Shown: piece after piece, positions 47,069 through 58,364 of the stretch
How positions within the stretch are numbered: position 1 is the first letter of the stretch
Layout of the letters: each line of letters starts with the position of its first letter
Assembly (NCBI GenBank): GCA_030015575.1
Contig: CM057337.1
Span: 290,494,044 to 290,558,043 of the forward strand
Source of the DNA: Agapanthus africanus
Taxonomy: Eukaryota; Streptophyta; Magnoliopsida; Asparagales; Amaryllidaceae
Direction: 5' to 3'
Length of the DNA: 64,000 nucleotides
Translations under genes and position numbers: made by a program
Notes under the pieces: generated by a model
What the model saw: only the letters and a program-made list of their open reading frames with translations
The model's database searches: none
What the model was told of the DNA's origin: nothing

Positions 47069-49285
47069 TGTAGGGTTACTAGGCACACTTACAAGGCTCT
47101 ACAAGGCATCGACCATGCCAAAATTAAATTTTTTATGTGCCGAATAACACTAAGCAAGATCGTATACTAGAGTTTAGGCGACGATAAAAGCAAGTAAACA
47201 ACTTTACTCTAAAGGGATGCGAAATACAACCTTTGTAGATCGGTCCTTCACTTCTAGAGCTCCTTGTCGTAGTCCCTCCGCTGCAATCAAAGTTCTCCCG
47301 GGCTCTTGCATGGCTTCACGAGGCGAAAGATGCGACCTTTGCTTGAAGTCTCCGAGGCCGAAGATGATCTACGTCGAGGGAATTCCGACTCAAGCTTCTA
47401 CTTCACTAACTAGAGAATTAGTGAAGCAAACACCCTAAACTAAAGTGCTAGTCTAGTAGAGGATGGAGAAATAGGAAGTGGGTTCTTTTTAGAATTTTGT
47501 TTCTCACTTTGTTTCTCACTTTGGATCAAACCCTAGTTTTCTTTTTCCTTTTCACAATGAAGAAGAAGAAGAAAAGAAAGAAATGAGGATAATGATCAAG
47601 TGAGAAGAGTAACCATGGTGAGTGAGTATCATATACTAACCCTTGTAGATCCATAACCATAGCTAATTGATTATGGTTGGGTTAAAAGGAATCTAAGGTA
47701 AAGACAAACCTAGTAGACTTTGTCAAAGCAGGTTAAGCTTCTACAAGCTTCATGCTCATTCCAAAACTCCACTAATTTTGTAATTATCTTAAATAATCTT
47801 AACCCATCATAATACATAGAATGGTGTATGTCTCATACACACAAGTCATGTGTATCATCAACCATGATACAATATGATAACACATTTTAACATATATCAT
47901 ATACATGTTAAAATAGTGTGCAAGTGAGAAAAACCCTAAAGTGAACAAGTGTTAGCAAATGTAAATTAGTATATCTAATGTACAATTATACACTTAATTA
48001 TTAAATCAACACTTGACTTAATAATCCGGTCATATCTCATATAACCGGTAACATCCATCGTATCGACTTATCGAACCAACACTTGATTCGATAACCCGGT
48101 CATATTATATATAACCAGACCGATACAAAAAGTCATGAGAATAGAATACGGTATCACATACTCGTATTTATTCTCAGTCTCGCACATATCATATACGTGC
48201 TCCTATTTCATTTTGCCTGAGCCAGTAAAACCTCTGTGTAGGACTCTAAAGACTCGTCAATACACCGGCAGTAGGTGATGATCACATCACGCACTCACAA
48301 GCCGTCAGCGGTACTAGCTGGACGTAACGGCTACCCAGGTATTGAGCGATCAGAAGATCAGCAAGCAAGCCCGCTCCAACTCCTGTAAAAGCCAGCCGGC
48401 AACACTTCCCGTACAGTCCGGTCTCCTCGTCTGATATGTCGCATATCAAGTCTAGGGGTGGTAAACGTCAGACCCTAATAACTGATAAGTCGTGCCGATG
48501 TGAGGCTCATAACGGGTCGAGAAACTACTGGTAACACTTACCAGCAAATCTCTAATCAGCCCTGGCTAGGGACTTCCCTGCTACGGCCGATCGAGCATAG
48601 CGCAACATCAACCCCCAATACCGGGAGAGACGAAACCCCTCCTATCGCTCATTTCCTCCATGTGACTCAGGACTGTACCCAAAAACCACCGTTTTGCAGG
48701 CCCTCATGGACGTGGTAAGGTGAAAATCAAAGCACAGTGGGAATCACACAAGACTCTATGACGATCTCGGGTCTACAGACTAACCTGCACAAGTGTCACC
48801 AGAGAACTGCCATCTGACGTGAGGTATAATACCATATGGGAGTTCTCGGCGAGTCCGTCCAGTGTACCCAGTCTCCAATGAGCACTCGTATACCATCTCT
48901 GATGTCAAACACCAATGGATATGGGATCATCCATCGCCCATCTCATGGGTCGAGAAGTATATACGCTAGTCTACACTGGTATATCGATGCCCCGTCTCGA
49001 TACACCCTTGACTAGGGACCTTGAAGGATGTACTTATGGACTACCATGTCCCCACTAGTATGATCTGCATCATAGTCCAGGTAGTCAAGTACACATCCTA
49101 AGGCCTTTACGAACATGTAACTATAAGACAGTATAAAGAGACAAGTATACATGTTAAAGTAAAGAGCAACCAGATAGCATACTATCATGACGAGCAAGAA
49201 AGTCCTCTCTATACATGTCTAAGGATCCAACATAATATACATCATCTGTACAATACTGGCCTCTAGGGCATACATACAACTAACA
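47069..49285 (-). repeat. 3' LTR of E
   Basis: Plus strand TGTAGGGTTACT…CAACTAACA. Contains the paired hairpins (about 47998-48100) and a splice-donor-like AAAG|GTTGTA in sense at about 47229. Confidence 0.94.
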
Positions 49286-49299
49286 ATCTCCCACTTGCA
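49286..49299 (-). other. Polypurine tract of E
   Basis: Sense TGCAAGTGGGAGAT between the pol stop and the LTR. Confidence 0.9.
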
Positions 49300-50499
49300 C
49301 TAGGGCCAGCTGCTGTAGTATCGCATACCGAGCATCCCGAAGAGTCTCTCAAACTGTATCTGGGGAATGGCCTTCATGAGTGGATCCGCTGTGTTATTCT
49401 TCCGGGCAACCCTCCTGACCTCGATCTCCCGGCGATCAACTATCTCCCGGATCAGGTGATACCGCCTCAGAATATGCCTGCATCGCTGATGGGACCTGGG
49501 TTCCTTGGCCAAAGCCACCGCTCCATTGTTATCGCAATACAAAGGTATTGGATGCTCAATGGATGGAAGCACTCCAAGTTCAGTAATGAACTTCTTGATC
49601 CAGACAGCCTCTTTGGCAGCATCGTTGGCAGCGATGTATTCAGCCTCCATCGTCGAGTCTGCCACGGTTTCCTGCTTGGAACTCTTCCAGCTAACCGCCC
49701 CTCCGTAAAGGGTAAAGAAAAATCCCGACCGCGACTTAGAGTCGTCCTTATCACTCTGGAAGCTCGAATCGGTAAAGGACTCCACTTGGAGTTCTCCGTT
49801 ACCATACACCAAGAGCATCTCTTTAGTCCTTCGTAAGTACTTGAGAATGCTCTTCACAGCTGTCCAGCGACTCACTCCAGGATCAGCTTGATACCTGCTC
49901 ACTACACTTAGTGAGTATGCTACATCGGGTCTGGTACATAGCATCGCGTACATGATAGAGCCTACAGCCGAAGCATAGGGTATCCCTTGCATGCGAGCTC
50001 TCTCCAAATCAGTCTTGGGAGACATCTCTTTGGAGAGAGTGAGCCCAGAGATCGTGGGTAAAAACCCACGTTTGGACTCTTCCATACTAAACCTCTTTAA
50101 TATGGTGTCAATGTACCTGGACTGGGACAATCCCAATATCCTTTTAGATCTATCTCTATAGATCCTAATCCCCAATATGCAGGAGGCATCACCAAGATCT
50201 TTCATTGAGAATCTTTGTGATAAGAAGAGCTTGACCGATTGCAGCATAGGAATGTCATTTCCTATCAAGAGTATGTCGTCCACGTACAATACGAGGAAAA
50301 CAACCTTACTCTCTGCCACCTTCTTGTAGATACAAGGTTCATCTACATTTTTGACGAAATCAAACTCTTTGATAACGACGTCAAAGCAGATGTTCCAACT
50401 CAGCGATGCTTGCTTTAATCCATAAATGGATTTAAGCAGCTTACACACCTTCCCGCTGCTCCCACTATCTACGAAGCCCTCTGGCTGAGTCATGTACAC
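49300..50499 (-). CDS. Copia E pol segment 3: RT core and RNase H
   Basis: A 399-codon segment that finishes reverse transcriptase and gives a complete RNase H, the enzymes that copy the element's RNA into DNA. YVDD, the RT catalytic motif, is at residues 72-75, after SIYGLKQASLSWN. RNase H follows with TDSSF (Asp244), STMEAEY (Glu285), YCDNNGA (Asp323) and NTADPLMKA (Asp372), so the full acidic set is present. The stop at 49300-49302 abuts the polypurine tract. The first Met is not a true start: the frame is the continuation of the upstream segment after a one-base shift at about 50514-50520. The domain order and D, A, G homologues make the identification secure. Confidence 0.92.
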   Translation of the reverse strand: MYMTQPEGFVDSGSSGKVCKLLKSIYGLKQASLSWNICFDVVIKEFDFVKNVDEPCIYKKVAESKVVFLVLYVDDILLIGNDIPMLQSVKLFLSQRFSMKDLGDASCILGIRIYRDRSKRILGLSQSRYIDTILKRFSMEESKRGFLPTISGLTLSKEMSPKTDLERARMQGIPYASAVGSIMYAMLCTRPDVAYSLSVVSRYQADPGVSRWTAVKSILKYLRRTKEMLLVYGNGELQVESFTDSSFQSDKDDSKSRSGFFFTLYGGAVSWKSSKQETVADSTMEAEYIAANDAAKEAVWIKKFITELGVLPSIEHPIPLYCDNNGAVALAKEPRSHQRCRHILRRYHLIREIVDRREIEVRRVARKNNTADPLMKAIPQIQFERLFGMLGMRYYSSWP

Positions 50500-50512
50500 A
50501 CACTCTTCTAAA

Positions 50513-51265
50513 TCACCCGTTTAGAAAGGCGGTCTTAACATCCATTTGCCAGATTTCGTAGTTATGATATGCAGCGATGGCAAGCATGATCCAGATGGAT
50601 TTAAGCATAGCCACTGGAGAAAAGGTTTCGTTATAGTCCACACCTGGTCTTTGACGAAAACCCTTTGCAACAAGTCTAGCTTTGAAAGTCTCCACTTTCC
50701 CATCTACACCAAGTTTTTTCTTGAAGATCCACTTGCTCCCAATGGGTTTTACCCCTTCAGGAGCAACTTCCAAAGTCCATACTTTGTTGGTGTACATGGA
50801 TTCCATCTCGGACCGCATTGCATCCAGCCATTTCACTGAGTCCCCACTCGTGATGGCCTGCTCGAAGCTAGTTGGGTCATCATCAACCATGATGCAATCC
50901 TCGCTCCCACCATCAATGAGAAAACCGTAGTATCTCTCAGGTGGATGAGAAACCCTACTAGATAGGCGGAGAGGCTGGGATTCGTCGGGTACTACTGATT
51001 CCTTTGGTTCTACCAAGTCTTCTGTTATAGTTTGTGTCGCTGGAACCTCTTCCAGTTCTACCTCAATGCCACTAATCTGCTTCATAAGAAAACTTTTTTC
51101 TAAGAAAGTGGCATGTCGAGAAACAAACACCTTTTGTTCCTCGGGGTGGTAGAAGATATACCCTTGTGAATTTTTGGGATATCCTATAAACTTACATAAG
51201 TCAGATCTTGCCTCGAGTTTGTCTGGATTTTGTCTTTTGACATAGGTCGGACAACCCCATATCAT
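50513..51265 (-). CDS. Copia E pol segment 2: integrase end and RT start
   Basis: A 250-codon segment. Residues 1-50 are the integrase C-terminal region (CPTYVKRQNPDK, GYPKNSQGYIFY). An acidic linker follows with RVSHPPERYYG, then the RT fingers and palm from about residue 150 (NKVWTLE, GSKWIFKKK) to QMDVKTAFLNG, which holds the first RT catalytic Asp. It ends at once in TGA because one extra G in a G run (about 50515-50519) shifts the frame; the next segment continues pol. Upstream it is in frame with segment 1 across a single stop codon, ten codons before this Met, so the Met is not a genuine start. Confidence 0.9.
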   Translation of the reverse strand: MIWGCPTYVKRQNPDKLEARSDLCKFIGYPKNSQGYIFYHPEEQKVFVSRHATFLEKSFLMKQISGIEVELEEVPATQTITEDLVEPKESVVPDESQPLRLSSRVSHPPERYYGFLIDGGSEDCIMVDDDPTSFEQAITSGDSVKWLDAMRSEMESMYTNKVWTLEVAPEGVKPIGSKWIFKKKLGVDGKVETFKARLVAKGFRQRPGVDYNETFSPVAMLKSIWIMLAIAAYHNYEIWQMDVKTAFLNG

Positions 51266-51295
51266 AATGTAATTAAGATGTGGTCTCTTCCCTTT

Positions 51296-52606
51296 CTATA
51301 TCTCATATGGAGTAGTAGGCACAGATTTGGTAGGAACTCTATTCAATAGGTCTATGGCTGTCTCAAGTGCATACCCCCAGAAGGAAATAGGTAACTCAGC
51401 TGTACTCATCATTGAGCGTACCATATCTAATAGGGTACGATTCCTCCGTTCCGACACACCGTTGTGCTGTGGTGTATAAGGAGGAGTAAGCTGAGAGAGA
51501 ATCCCATTCTCATTTAGATAATCCAGAAAATCAATGCTCAAGTATTCTCCTCCTCGATCAGATCGAAGGATCTTAATACTTTTGCCCGTTTGGTTCTCTA
51601 CTTCGTGCTTATATTCTGTGAATTTCTCAAAAGCTTCAGACTTGTGTTTCATGCGGAACACATGTCCGAATCTTGAGAGATCGTCAGTGAATATAATGAA
51701 GTAGGAAGAACCGTTCCTAGTATGTATAGACATGGGACCGCATACATTACTATGTATCAGCCCTAAGAGTTCGGTAACTCTTTCTCCGTGTCCCGTAAAT
51801 GGAGTTTTGGTCATCTTGCCTTTGAGACATGACTGGCAAGTGTCATAGGATGAAAATTCAAATGAATTCAAATATCCATCCTTATGCAACTTAGCTAGTC
51901 GTGGCGCATTGATGTGACCCAGTCTACAATGCCACAAGAAGGATTCGTTCAGTTCTGAACTCTTCCTCTTGTGTGTGTTTTGTAAATTGAGAACTGTATT
52001 TTGATTGAGAATGAATATGCCATTATGTAACGAGCCTGATGCAATCAACTTTTGATCTAGGAAGATGTTCATAACATTATCCTGTACTACAAAATTATAT
52101 CCTTCTTTGCTTAGTAAAGAAACTGATATAATATTGCACATCATGTTCGGTATATAATAGCACTCATTCAGAATCAGTGTATTATGACTTGGTAATACAA
52201 GGTGATATTCGCCAACTGCTTTAGCTGCAATACTCGCACCATTCCCTACTTGAACGGAATGATCACCTTTTCCCAGTTCTCTACCTTTCCGTAGCCCATG
52301 TAACTGTTTACATATGTGGGATCTTGATCCGGTATCTAATACCCAGGACGTAGGGTGAACTGAAAAACAGTTCTCAATGACTAACACACCCGAAGAAGAA
52401 GCATCAACATGCATGTTCTCCGTTTGGGCGACGTGAGAATCCAGATATTCTCCTGATTCCTGTTCAGTCTTATAAAACTTATAAGATAGAACGGGTCCAA
52501 CGTTCCCCTGCACAGTATAACATGCGGGTTCGGTCAATACATCCATATTATTATCTTTATTAAGGCATGATATGGTCGCTACCTGGAGAGAGAGAGAAGA
52601 AAACAC
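51296..52606 (-). CDS. Copia E pol segment 1: protease and integrase
   Basis: A 436-codon segment. The aspartic protease motif WVLDTGS is at residues 88-94. The integrase zinc-binding HHCC is formed by His226, His231, Cys257 and Cys260. In the integrase core the first catalytic Asp position reads HSNVCGPM (Asn287) where D has HSDVCGPM. The second and third residues are normal: LRSDRGGEY (Asp350) and SERRNR (Glu386), separated by 35 residues. The segment ends in TAG where D encodes Trp (…TPYEI-W). The first Met (52606) lies upstream of the splice-acceptor-like CAG (52583-52585); the first Met after it is residue 21. No Gag domain or zinc knuckle precedes the protease. D, A and B share this organisation. 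Confidence 0.92.
   Translation of the reverse strand: MFSSLSLQVATISCLNKDNNMDVLTEPACYTVQGNVGPVLSYKFYKTEQESGEYLDSHVAQTENMHVDASSSGVLVIENCFSVHPTSWVLDTGSRSHICKQLHGLRKGRELGKGDHSVQVGNGASIAAKAVGEYHLVLPSHNTLILNECYYIPNMMCNIISVSLLSKEGYNFVVQDNVMNIFLDQKLIASGSLHNGIFILNQNTVLNLQNTHKRKSSELNESFLWHCRLGHINAPRLAKLHKDGYLNSFEFSSYDTCQSCLKGKMTKTPFTGHGERVTELLGLIHSNVCGPMSIHTRNGSSYFIIFTDDLSRFGHVFRMKHKSEAFEKFTEYKHEVENQTGKSIKILRSDRGGEYLSIDFLDYLNENGILSQLTPPYTPQHNGVSERRNRTLLDMVRSMMSTAELPISFWGYALETAIDLLNRVPTKSVPTTPYEI
52583..52600 (-). promoter_or_regulatory. Candidate 3' splice site before protease
   Basis: The sense strand reads TCTTCTCTCTCTCTCCAG followed by GTAGCG, a strong polypyrimidine tract and AG. It is conserved in A (AG at 24958-24959), D (43304-43306) and B (34023-34025, CTTTGGCAG). 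Splicing has not been shown. Confidence 0.5.
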
Positions 52607-53019
52607 TTTAGCGTATACTCTTGCAAGATCAGATTGGTTATTTATCTTATCTAATCAGGATGGCTCCCACTGTTTTTATCAAATCTTCCTTCAAATCCTA
52701 AAAGGAAAGACTAGCCGGGATTAATTATACCCTACAACTTCGCCAATCTTTCAGCCAGGCCAGTGTCAGTACTTTGAGGGAGGTTCCCCGTGCTTTCGCA
52801 CGGACCTAATTAAAGTAAAGCTCGTTTTCCCAGAGGCGTAACCCCGTTGACACCTTTCTAGACACCTACTTGATCGGCTAATTGTCCTGTGTAAAACTCT
52901 CCCAGGAGTAACAATTACTCGCAGTGGATATCGGGATCCAACTATCTCATAGAAGGTATGCAATCCCATTGCAAATCTCAACACTTGAAATTCCCGATAA
53001 TGCTTTTGCCCCTATCGTG

Positions 53020-53228
53020 CTATGACCTTGACGCATGCCAAACAACCCATAGTCCGCTAGTCAAGTTCAACCCGTACAATTCATGATTGAATTAAACCCA
53101 CCCGTACGACCCTTGACGCATGCCAAACAACGCCGTACGAATACCCTAATCCAATCGCATCTCATGCTACAGATAAATAATAATCAGCTACCGTACACTA
53201 CGCCTTGACGCATGCCAAACAACCGCAG
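53020..53228 (-). other. Triple stem-loop array of E
   Basis: Inner stem TTGGC/GTCAA in sense, tetraloop ATGC identical in all three. Outer stems: CTGCG/CGTAG with one G-U (53208-53228), CGTACGGC/GTCGTACG with one G-U (53103-53139) and CTATG/CATAG (53020-53052). Confidence 0.82.
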
Positions 53229-53370
53229 CACGAATACTAAATATTACTTATCTGAATTGACGGAGGGCTACGCAGGTTTTTCAGAAAACCATGAGCGTAA
53301 TGAACTTGATATCGTCGTAGAATCATGTGAAATTTTGAAATGGAGTGTTTTTTAGGCTTTCATTAGTTTT

Positions 53371-53603
53371 GCTAAAGAGGTCACTCCCGGTGAAGGGATC
53401 TCGGCTCTTTCCTCATCGAATAAGGTGCAGGACATATCATATATATCACTATGCAAAGCAAAACTCTAAAAGCAATCAAAAGACAAACCGAGTTTTGTAG
53501 CATCTGCCAGTTTTGCTAAAGAGGTCACTCCCGGTGAAGGGATCTCGGCTCTTTCCTCATCGAATAAGGTGCAGGATATATCATATATACCGCTATGCAA
53601 AGC
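53371..53603 (-). repeat. Duplicated three-hairpin module of E
   Basis: Copies at 53371-53459 and 53515-53603, nearly identical. Outer stem AAAGAG/CTCTTT, inner TCCC-ttcacc-GGGA, second stem CCTTATTCGATGAGG with one U-G. Confidence 0.82.
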
Positions 53604-55087
53604 AAAACTGTAGCTACCCTTTTATTTAAAATTTTTGACTCTACAACATCTTTAGGTTTCTTTTCTTTCATTAATCACATTAATGAAGTCCCATCATTTA
53701 AGCCACCTAAACATCACAGATAAATACGACGTACACTTATGCCATCCGCATTCGCCTCGATGTCCCCTCGTGCACCGTTAGGTTAGGTAACTAACGGCAG
53801 AGCAGGGCAGGGCTAGCGCGGGTGTAAAATATAAGTAACGTATATATAATATATCATATATACTATATATAGTATCTATCACATCTCATCACATTATCAC
53901 ATCACAGATATCGCAGCAGAAGAAACATATGAAACATTGGACATACTAGGACGTTCGTGTTTTATTTTGAGCCTCTATAAAACACGGATTCCACGGTAGC
54001 GATGAATAGCCAAACCCACACCCCTAGACCCCTACGAGAGCGACAAACAACCCTACCAATTCTAGAGTTAGGAGACCCGGACTCGACTCCTCGAGTTGGT
54101 CTCCCACTGGACCCTAGAACCCGGTTACTTGTGCTCTCCTCCTTGGGTCTATCCTAGTGCGGAAAAGTAAATAATATACAGAAGGTGACATCAACCTCGA
54201 CCCGGAAGTGCCCCAATAAAAGAATATTACATACATTTAAATTTTACATGAATGAAAATAAAATCTCTCATACATAAAAACCCCCGGCTATTCAGAACGC
54301 GACGATCCAATATAACATATCCAGCAACACAGAACATCATATGTCATCAACGTAAGTAAATATGCGCATCCCAATTGTCGTTGACATATAGCAACGAAAC
54401 AGGTGATATCACATATTACACTTACGGTCACAGAAAAGAAAGTGTAAAACTACAACATTTGGAATCCACAATCTCTTTAGACATCGTAAATCCGAAATAT
54501 CACATATTTCGCATTTCATGCCTAACCTGTGTGAATTCCACATATTGTATCACATTCCAGATAAATAGACAGTATTAAAGTTTCCGAACAGATTATCAAA
54601 CACCCAAGATTTCCTAAATAGCTCAACATTTGAGCGGAGTTCAAAAAATTCCAGAATACGTCACAGTAGCAAGGGTCCAGCCGTAGAAGGGTCAAGCCAA
54701 CGCCTCACATGTGGCACGCCGTACTCCCCTAAAGCCTAAGGTTCAAAGGGCAGTTCAAGACGGTCACATAATCGAGTTAAGGTTTGTTGTCTTCTAGAAG
54801 GTCCGTCACATCACATGCACGTTTTTCCGAAAGATTTAAAACCCGATAAAAATTCAACACTTGAATGTTTTTCATGCCGGGAAAAATTGAGTTAATGATA
54901 TCCGTTCGAACATTTTAATACTTACTAAATTATCCGGAATAACATAACAAAATTAAATTCTCCGATCGAATCGATGGTAACAAAATGAACCCCTAAATAC
55001 TCAACACTTGAGTCAGTTTAAAAATACCCATAAAATAACACATTCAGATACAAGAATTACTATGCAAACCAACCGTCCAAATCTCAC

Positions 55088-55149
55088 TGTACGGCCGCGG
55101 TTCCGCGGCACAAGCAGGGTATTGCCGCGGAACCGCGGCGGTCCGTACA
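55088..55149 (-). other. GC-rich leader hairpin of E
   Basis: TGTACGG plus CCGCGGTTCCGCGGCA pairs with its reverse complement across an 11-base loop and a 3-base bulge: about 23 bp in all, 191 nt from the LTR. The arms consist of repeated CCGCGG. Confidence 0.85.
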
Positions 55150-55324
55150 AATTACGTCATCATTTTTACGCCGTAATTCTTAGAAATCCCTGCTGTATTT
55201 TTAAAGTTTTTTTAATTCACAAAAAACCCAGATTTTAAAAATTGTCCTGAGAGGGGGTCGTTTTGTCGTATTCGGGTTCGTTCGGAGTTTTAACTTCGTT
55301 AACGCATCCTCTAATGCTCTAACT

Positions 55325-55338
55325 TGGCTCTGATACCA
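55325..55338 (-). other. Primer-binding site of E
   Basis: Sense TGGTATCAGAGCCA, exact tRNA-Met match, one base from the LTR at 55340. Confidence 0.95.
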
Positions 55339-55339
55339 C

Positions 55340-57556
55340 TGTAGGGTTACTAAGCACACTTACAAGGTTCTACAAGGCATCGACCATGCCAAAATTAAAT
55401 TTTTTATGTGCCGAATAACACTAAGCAAGATCATATACTAGAGTTTAGGCGACGATAAAAGCAAGTAAACAACTTTACTCTAAAGGGATGCGAAATACAA
55501 CCTTTATAGATCGGTCATTCACTTCTAGAGCTCCTTGTCGTAGTCCCTCCGCTGCGATCAAAGTTCTCCCGGGCTCTTGCATGGCTTCACGAGGCGAAAG
55601 ATGCGACCTTTGCTTGAAGTCTCCGAGGCCGAAGATGATCTACGTCGAGAGAATTCCGACTCAAGCTTCTACTTCACTAGCTAGAGAATTAGTGAAGCAA
55701 ACACCCTAAACTAAAGTGCTAGTCTAGTAGAGGATGGAGAATAGGAAGTGGGTTCTCTTTAGAATTTTGTTTCTCACTTTGTTTCTCAATTTGGATCAAA
55801 CCCTAGTTTTCTTTTTCCTTTTCACAATGAAGAAGAAGAAGAAAAGAAAGAAATGAGGATAATGATCAAGTGAGAAGAGTAACCATGGTGAGTGAGTATC
55901 ATATACTAACCCTTGTAGAGCCATAACCATAGCTAATTGATTATGGTTGGGTTAAAAGGAATCTAAGGTAAAGACAAACCTAGTAGACTTTGTCAAAGCA
56001 AGTTAAGCTTCTACAAGCTTCATGCTCATTCCAAAACTCCACTAATTTTGTAATTATCTTAAATAATCTTAACCCATCATAATACATAGAATGGTGTATG
56101 TCTCATACACACAAGTCATGTGTATCATCAACCATGATACAATATGATAACACATTTTAACATATATCATATACCTGTTAAAATAGTGTGCAAGTGAGAA
56201 AAACCCTAAAGTGAACAAGTGTTAGCAAATGTAAATTAGTATATCTAATGTACAATTATACACTTAATTATTAAATCAACACTTGACTTAATAATCCGGT
56301 CATATCTCATATAACCGGCTAACATCCATCGTATCGACTTATCGAATCAACACTTGATTCGATAACCCGGTCATATCATATATAACCTGACCGATACAAA
56401 AAGTCATGAGAATAGAATACGGTTTCACATACTCACATTTATTCTCGGTCTCGCACATATCATATACGTACTACTATTTCATTTTTCCTGAGCCAGTAAA
56501 ACCTCTATGTAGGACTCTAAAGACTCGTCAATACGCCGACAGTTGGTGATGATCACATCACGCACCCACAAGCCGTCAGCGGTACTAGCTGGACGTAACG
56601 GCTACCCGGGTATTGAGCGATCAGAAGATCAACAAGCAAGCCTGCTCCAACTCCTGTAAAAGCCAGCCGATAACAATTCCCGTACAGTCCGGTCTCCTCG
56701 TCTGATATGTCGCATATCAAGTCTAGGGGTGGTAAACGTCAGACTCTAATAACCGATAAGTCGTGCTGATGTGAGGCTCATAACGGGTCGAGAAACTACT
56801 GGTAACACTTACCAGCAAATCTCTAATTAGCCCTGGCCAGGGACTTCCCTGTTACGGCCAATCGAGCACAGCGCAACATCAACCCCCAATACCGGGAGAG
56901 ACGAAACCCCTCCTATCGCTCATTGCCTCCATTTGACTCGGGACTGTACCCAAAAACCACCGTTTTGCACGCCCTCATGGACATGGTAAGGTGGAAATCA
57001 AAGTACAGTGGGAATTACACAAGACTCTATGACGATCTCGGGTCTACAGACTAACCTGCACAAGTGTCACCAGAGAACTGCCATCTGACGTGAGGTATAA
57101 TACAATCTGGGAGTTCTCGGCGAGTTCGTCCAGTGTACCCAGTCTCCACTGAGCACCCGTATACCATCTCTGATGTCAAACACCAATGGATATGGGATCA
57201 TCCATAGCCCATCTCATGGGTCGAGAAGCATATACGCTAGTCTACACTGGTATATCGATGCCCCGTCTCGATACACCCTCGACTAGGGACCTTGAAGGAT
57301 GTACTTATAGACTACCATGTCCCCACTAGTATGATCCGCATCATAGTCCAGGTAGTCAAGTACACATCCTAAGGGCTTTACTAACATGTAACTATAAGAC
57401 AGTATAAAAAGAAAAGTATACATGTTAAAGTAAAGAGCAACCAGATAGCATACTATCATGACGAGCAAGAAAGTCCTCTTTATATATGTCCAAGCATCCA
57501 ATATAATATACATCATCTGTACAATACTGGCCTCTAGGGCATACATACAACTAACA
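55340..57556 (-). repeat. 5' LTR of E
   Basis: 2217 bp copy of 47069-49285 with small compensating indels. Confidence 0.94.
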
Positions 57557-57561
57557 CCAAT
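57557..57561. repeat. Target site duplication of E, right
   Basis: CCAAT, pairing with 47064-47068. Confidence 0.93.
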
Positions 57562-58364
57562 AACCGATAAGTCATGCCGATATGAGGCTCATAACGGGTC
57601 GAGAAACTACTGATAACACTTACCAGTAAATCTCAAAATCAGCCCTGGCCAGGGACATCCCTGTTATGGCCAATCGAGCACAGCGCAACATCGACCCCAA
57701 TACCGAGAGAGACGAAACCTCTCCTATCGCTCATTGCCTCCATGTGACTCGGGACTGTACCTAAAAACCACTGTTTTGCACGTCCTCTTGAACGTGGTAA
57801 GGTGGAAATCAAAGCACAGTGGGAATCACACAAGACTCTATGACGATCTCGGGTCTACAGACTAACCTGTACCAGTGTCACCAGAGAACTGCTATCTGAC
57901 GTCAGGTATAATACCATCTAGGAGTTCTCGCCGAGTCTGTCCAGTGTACCCAGTCTCCATTGAGCACCCCTATACCATCTCTGATGTCAAACACCAATGT
58001 ATATAGGATCATCCATCATCCATCACATGGGTCGAGAAGCGTATACGCAGGTCTACTCTAGTATATCGATGCCCCGGCTCGATGCACCCACGACTAGGAA
58101 CATTAAAGTATGAACTTATAGACTACCATGGCCCCACTAGTATGATCTGCATCATAATCCTGGTAGTCAAGTACACATCCTAAGGGCTTTACGAACATGT
58201 AACCATAAGATAGTAAGAGACAAGTATACATGTTAAGATAAAGAGCAACCAGATAGCATACTATCATGTCGAGTAAGAAAATCATCTCTATATATGTCCA
58301 AGCATCCACTATAATATACATCATATATTCAATAATGGCCTCTAGGGTATACATACAACTTACA
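57562..58364 (-). repeat. 5' LTR of D, right part
   Basis: Continues from 47068 (AACCGATAAGTC…) and ends CAACTTACA, a one-base change from the family end CTAACA. Joined length 2183 bp. Confidence 0.88.

Larger units (their letters stand above)
52607..55324 (-). other. Structured untranslated leader of E
   Basis: 2.7 kb with no sense frame above about 72 codons and no zinc knuckle. Order in sense: GC-rich hairpin (55088-55149), a region matching C 16050-16250 (54665-54815), CCGTTAG…CTAACGG stem near 53777-53799, two modules, triple stem-loops and GAGTAA-TTG-TTACTC near 52910-52924. The same plan as A, B and D. Confidence 0.77.
47069..57556 (-). mobile_element. Copia element E, most complete copy
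   Basis: A - strand copia of 10,488 bp in the 5' LTR of D, flanked by CCAAT. Both LTRs are 2217 bp and differ by roughly 3 percent by eye. The internal region holds an intact primer-binding site and polypurine tract, a gag-less leader of 2.7 kb and a nearly intact pol of about 1,100 codons. It is the closest thing in the window to the autonomous ancestor of A and D. Confidence 0.95.
6813..58364 (-). mobile_element. Copia element D (interrupted by F, C and E)
   Basis: A - strand copia broken into 6813-7970 (3' LTR), 7971-9953 and 42011-45688 (internal), then 45689-47068 and 57562-58364 (5' LTR). The joins are supported by perfect 5-bp duplications flanking C (CTCTT) and E (CCAAT), and by continuity of integrase across C. 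The assembled 5' LTR is about 2.18 kb. The left part of the 3' LTR is beyond F. The right flank CAAAC (58365-58369) is the expected target duplication. D lies in the leader of copia J. Confidence 0.88.

Noticed and set aside
53761-53800. Possible tRNA or small RNA gene in the hairpin-rich leaders
   Set aside because: No cloverleaf with A and B box signatures; the stem CCGTTAG/CTAACGG is part of the shared leader.
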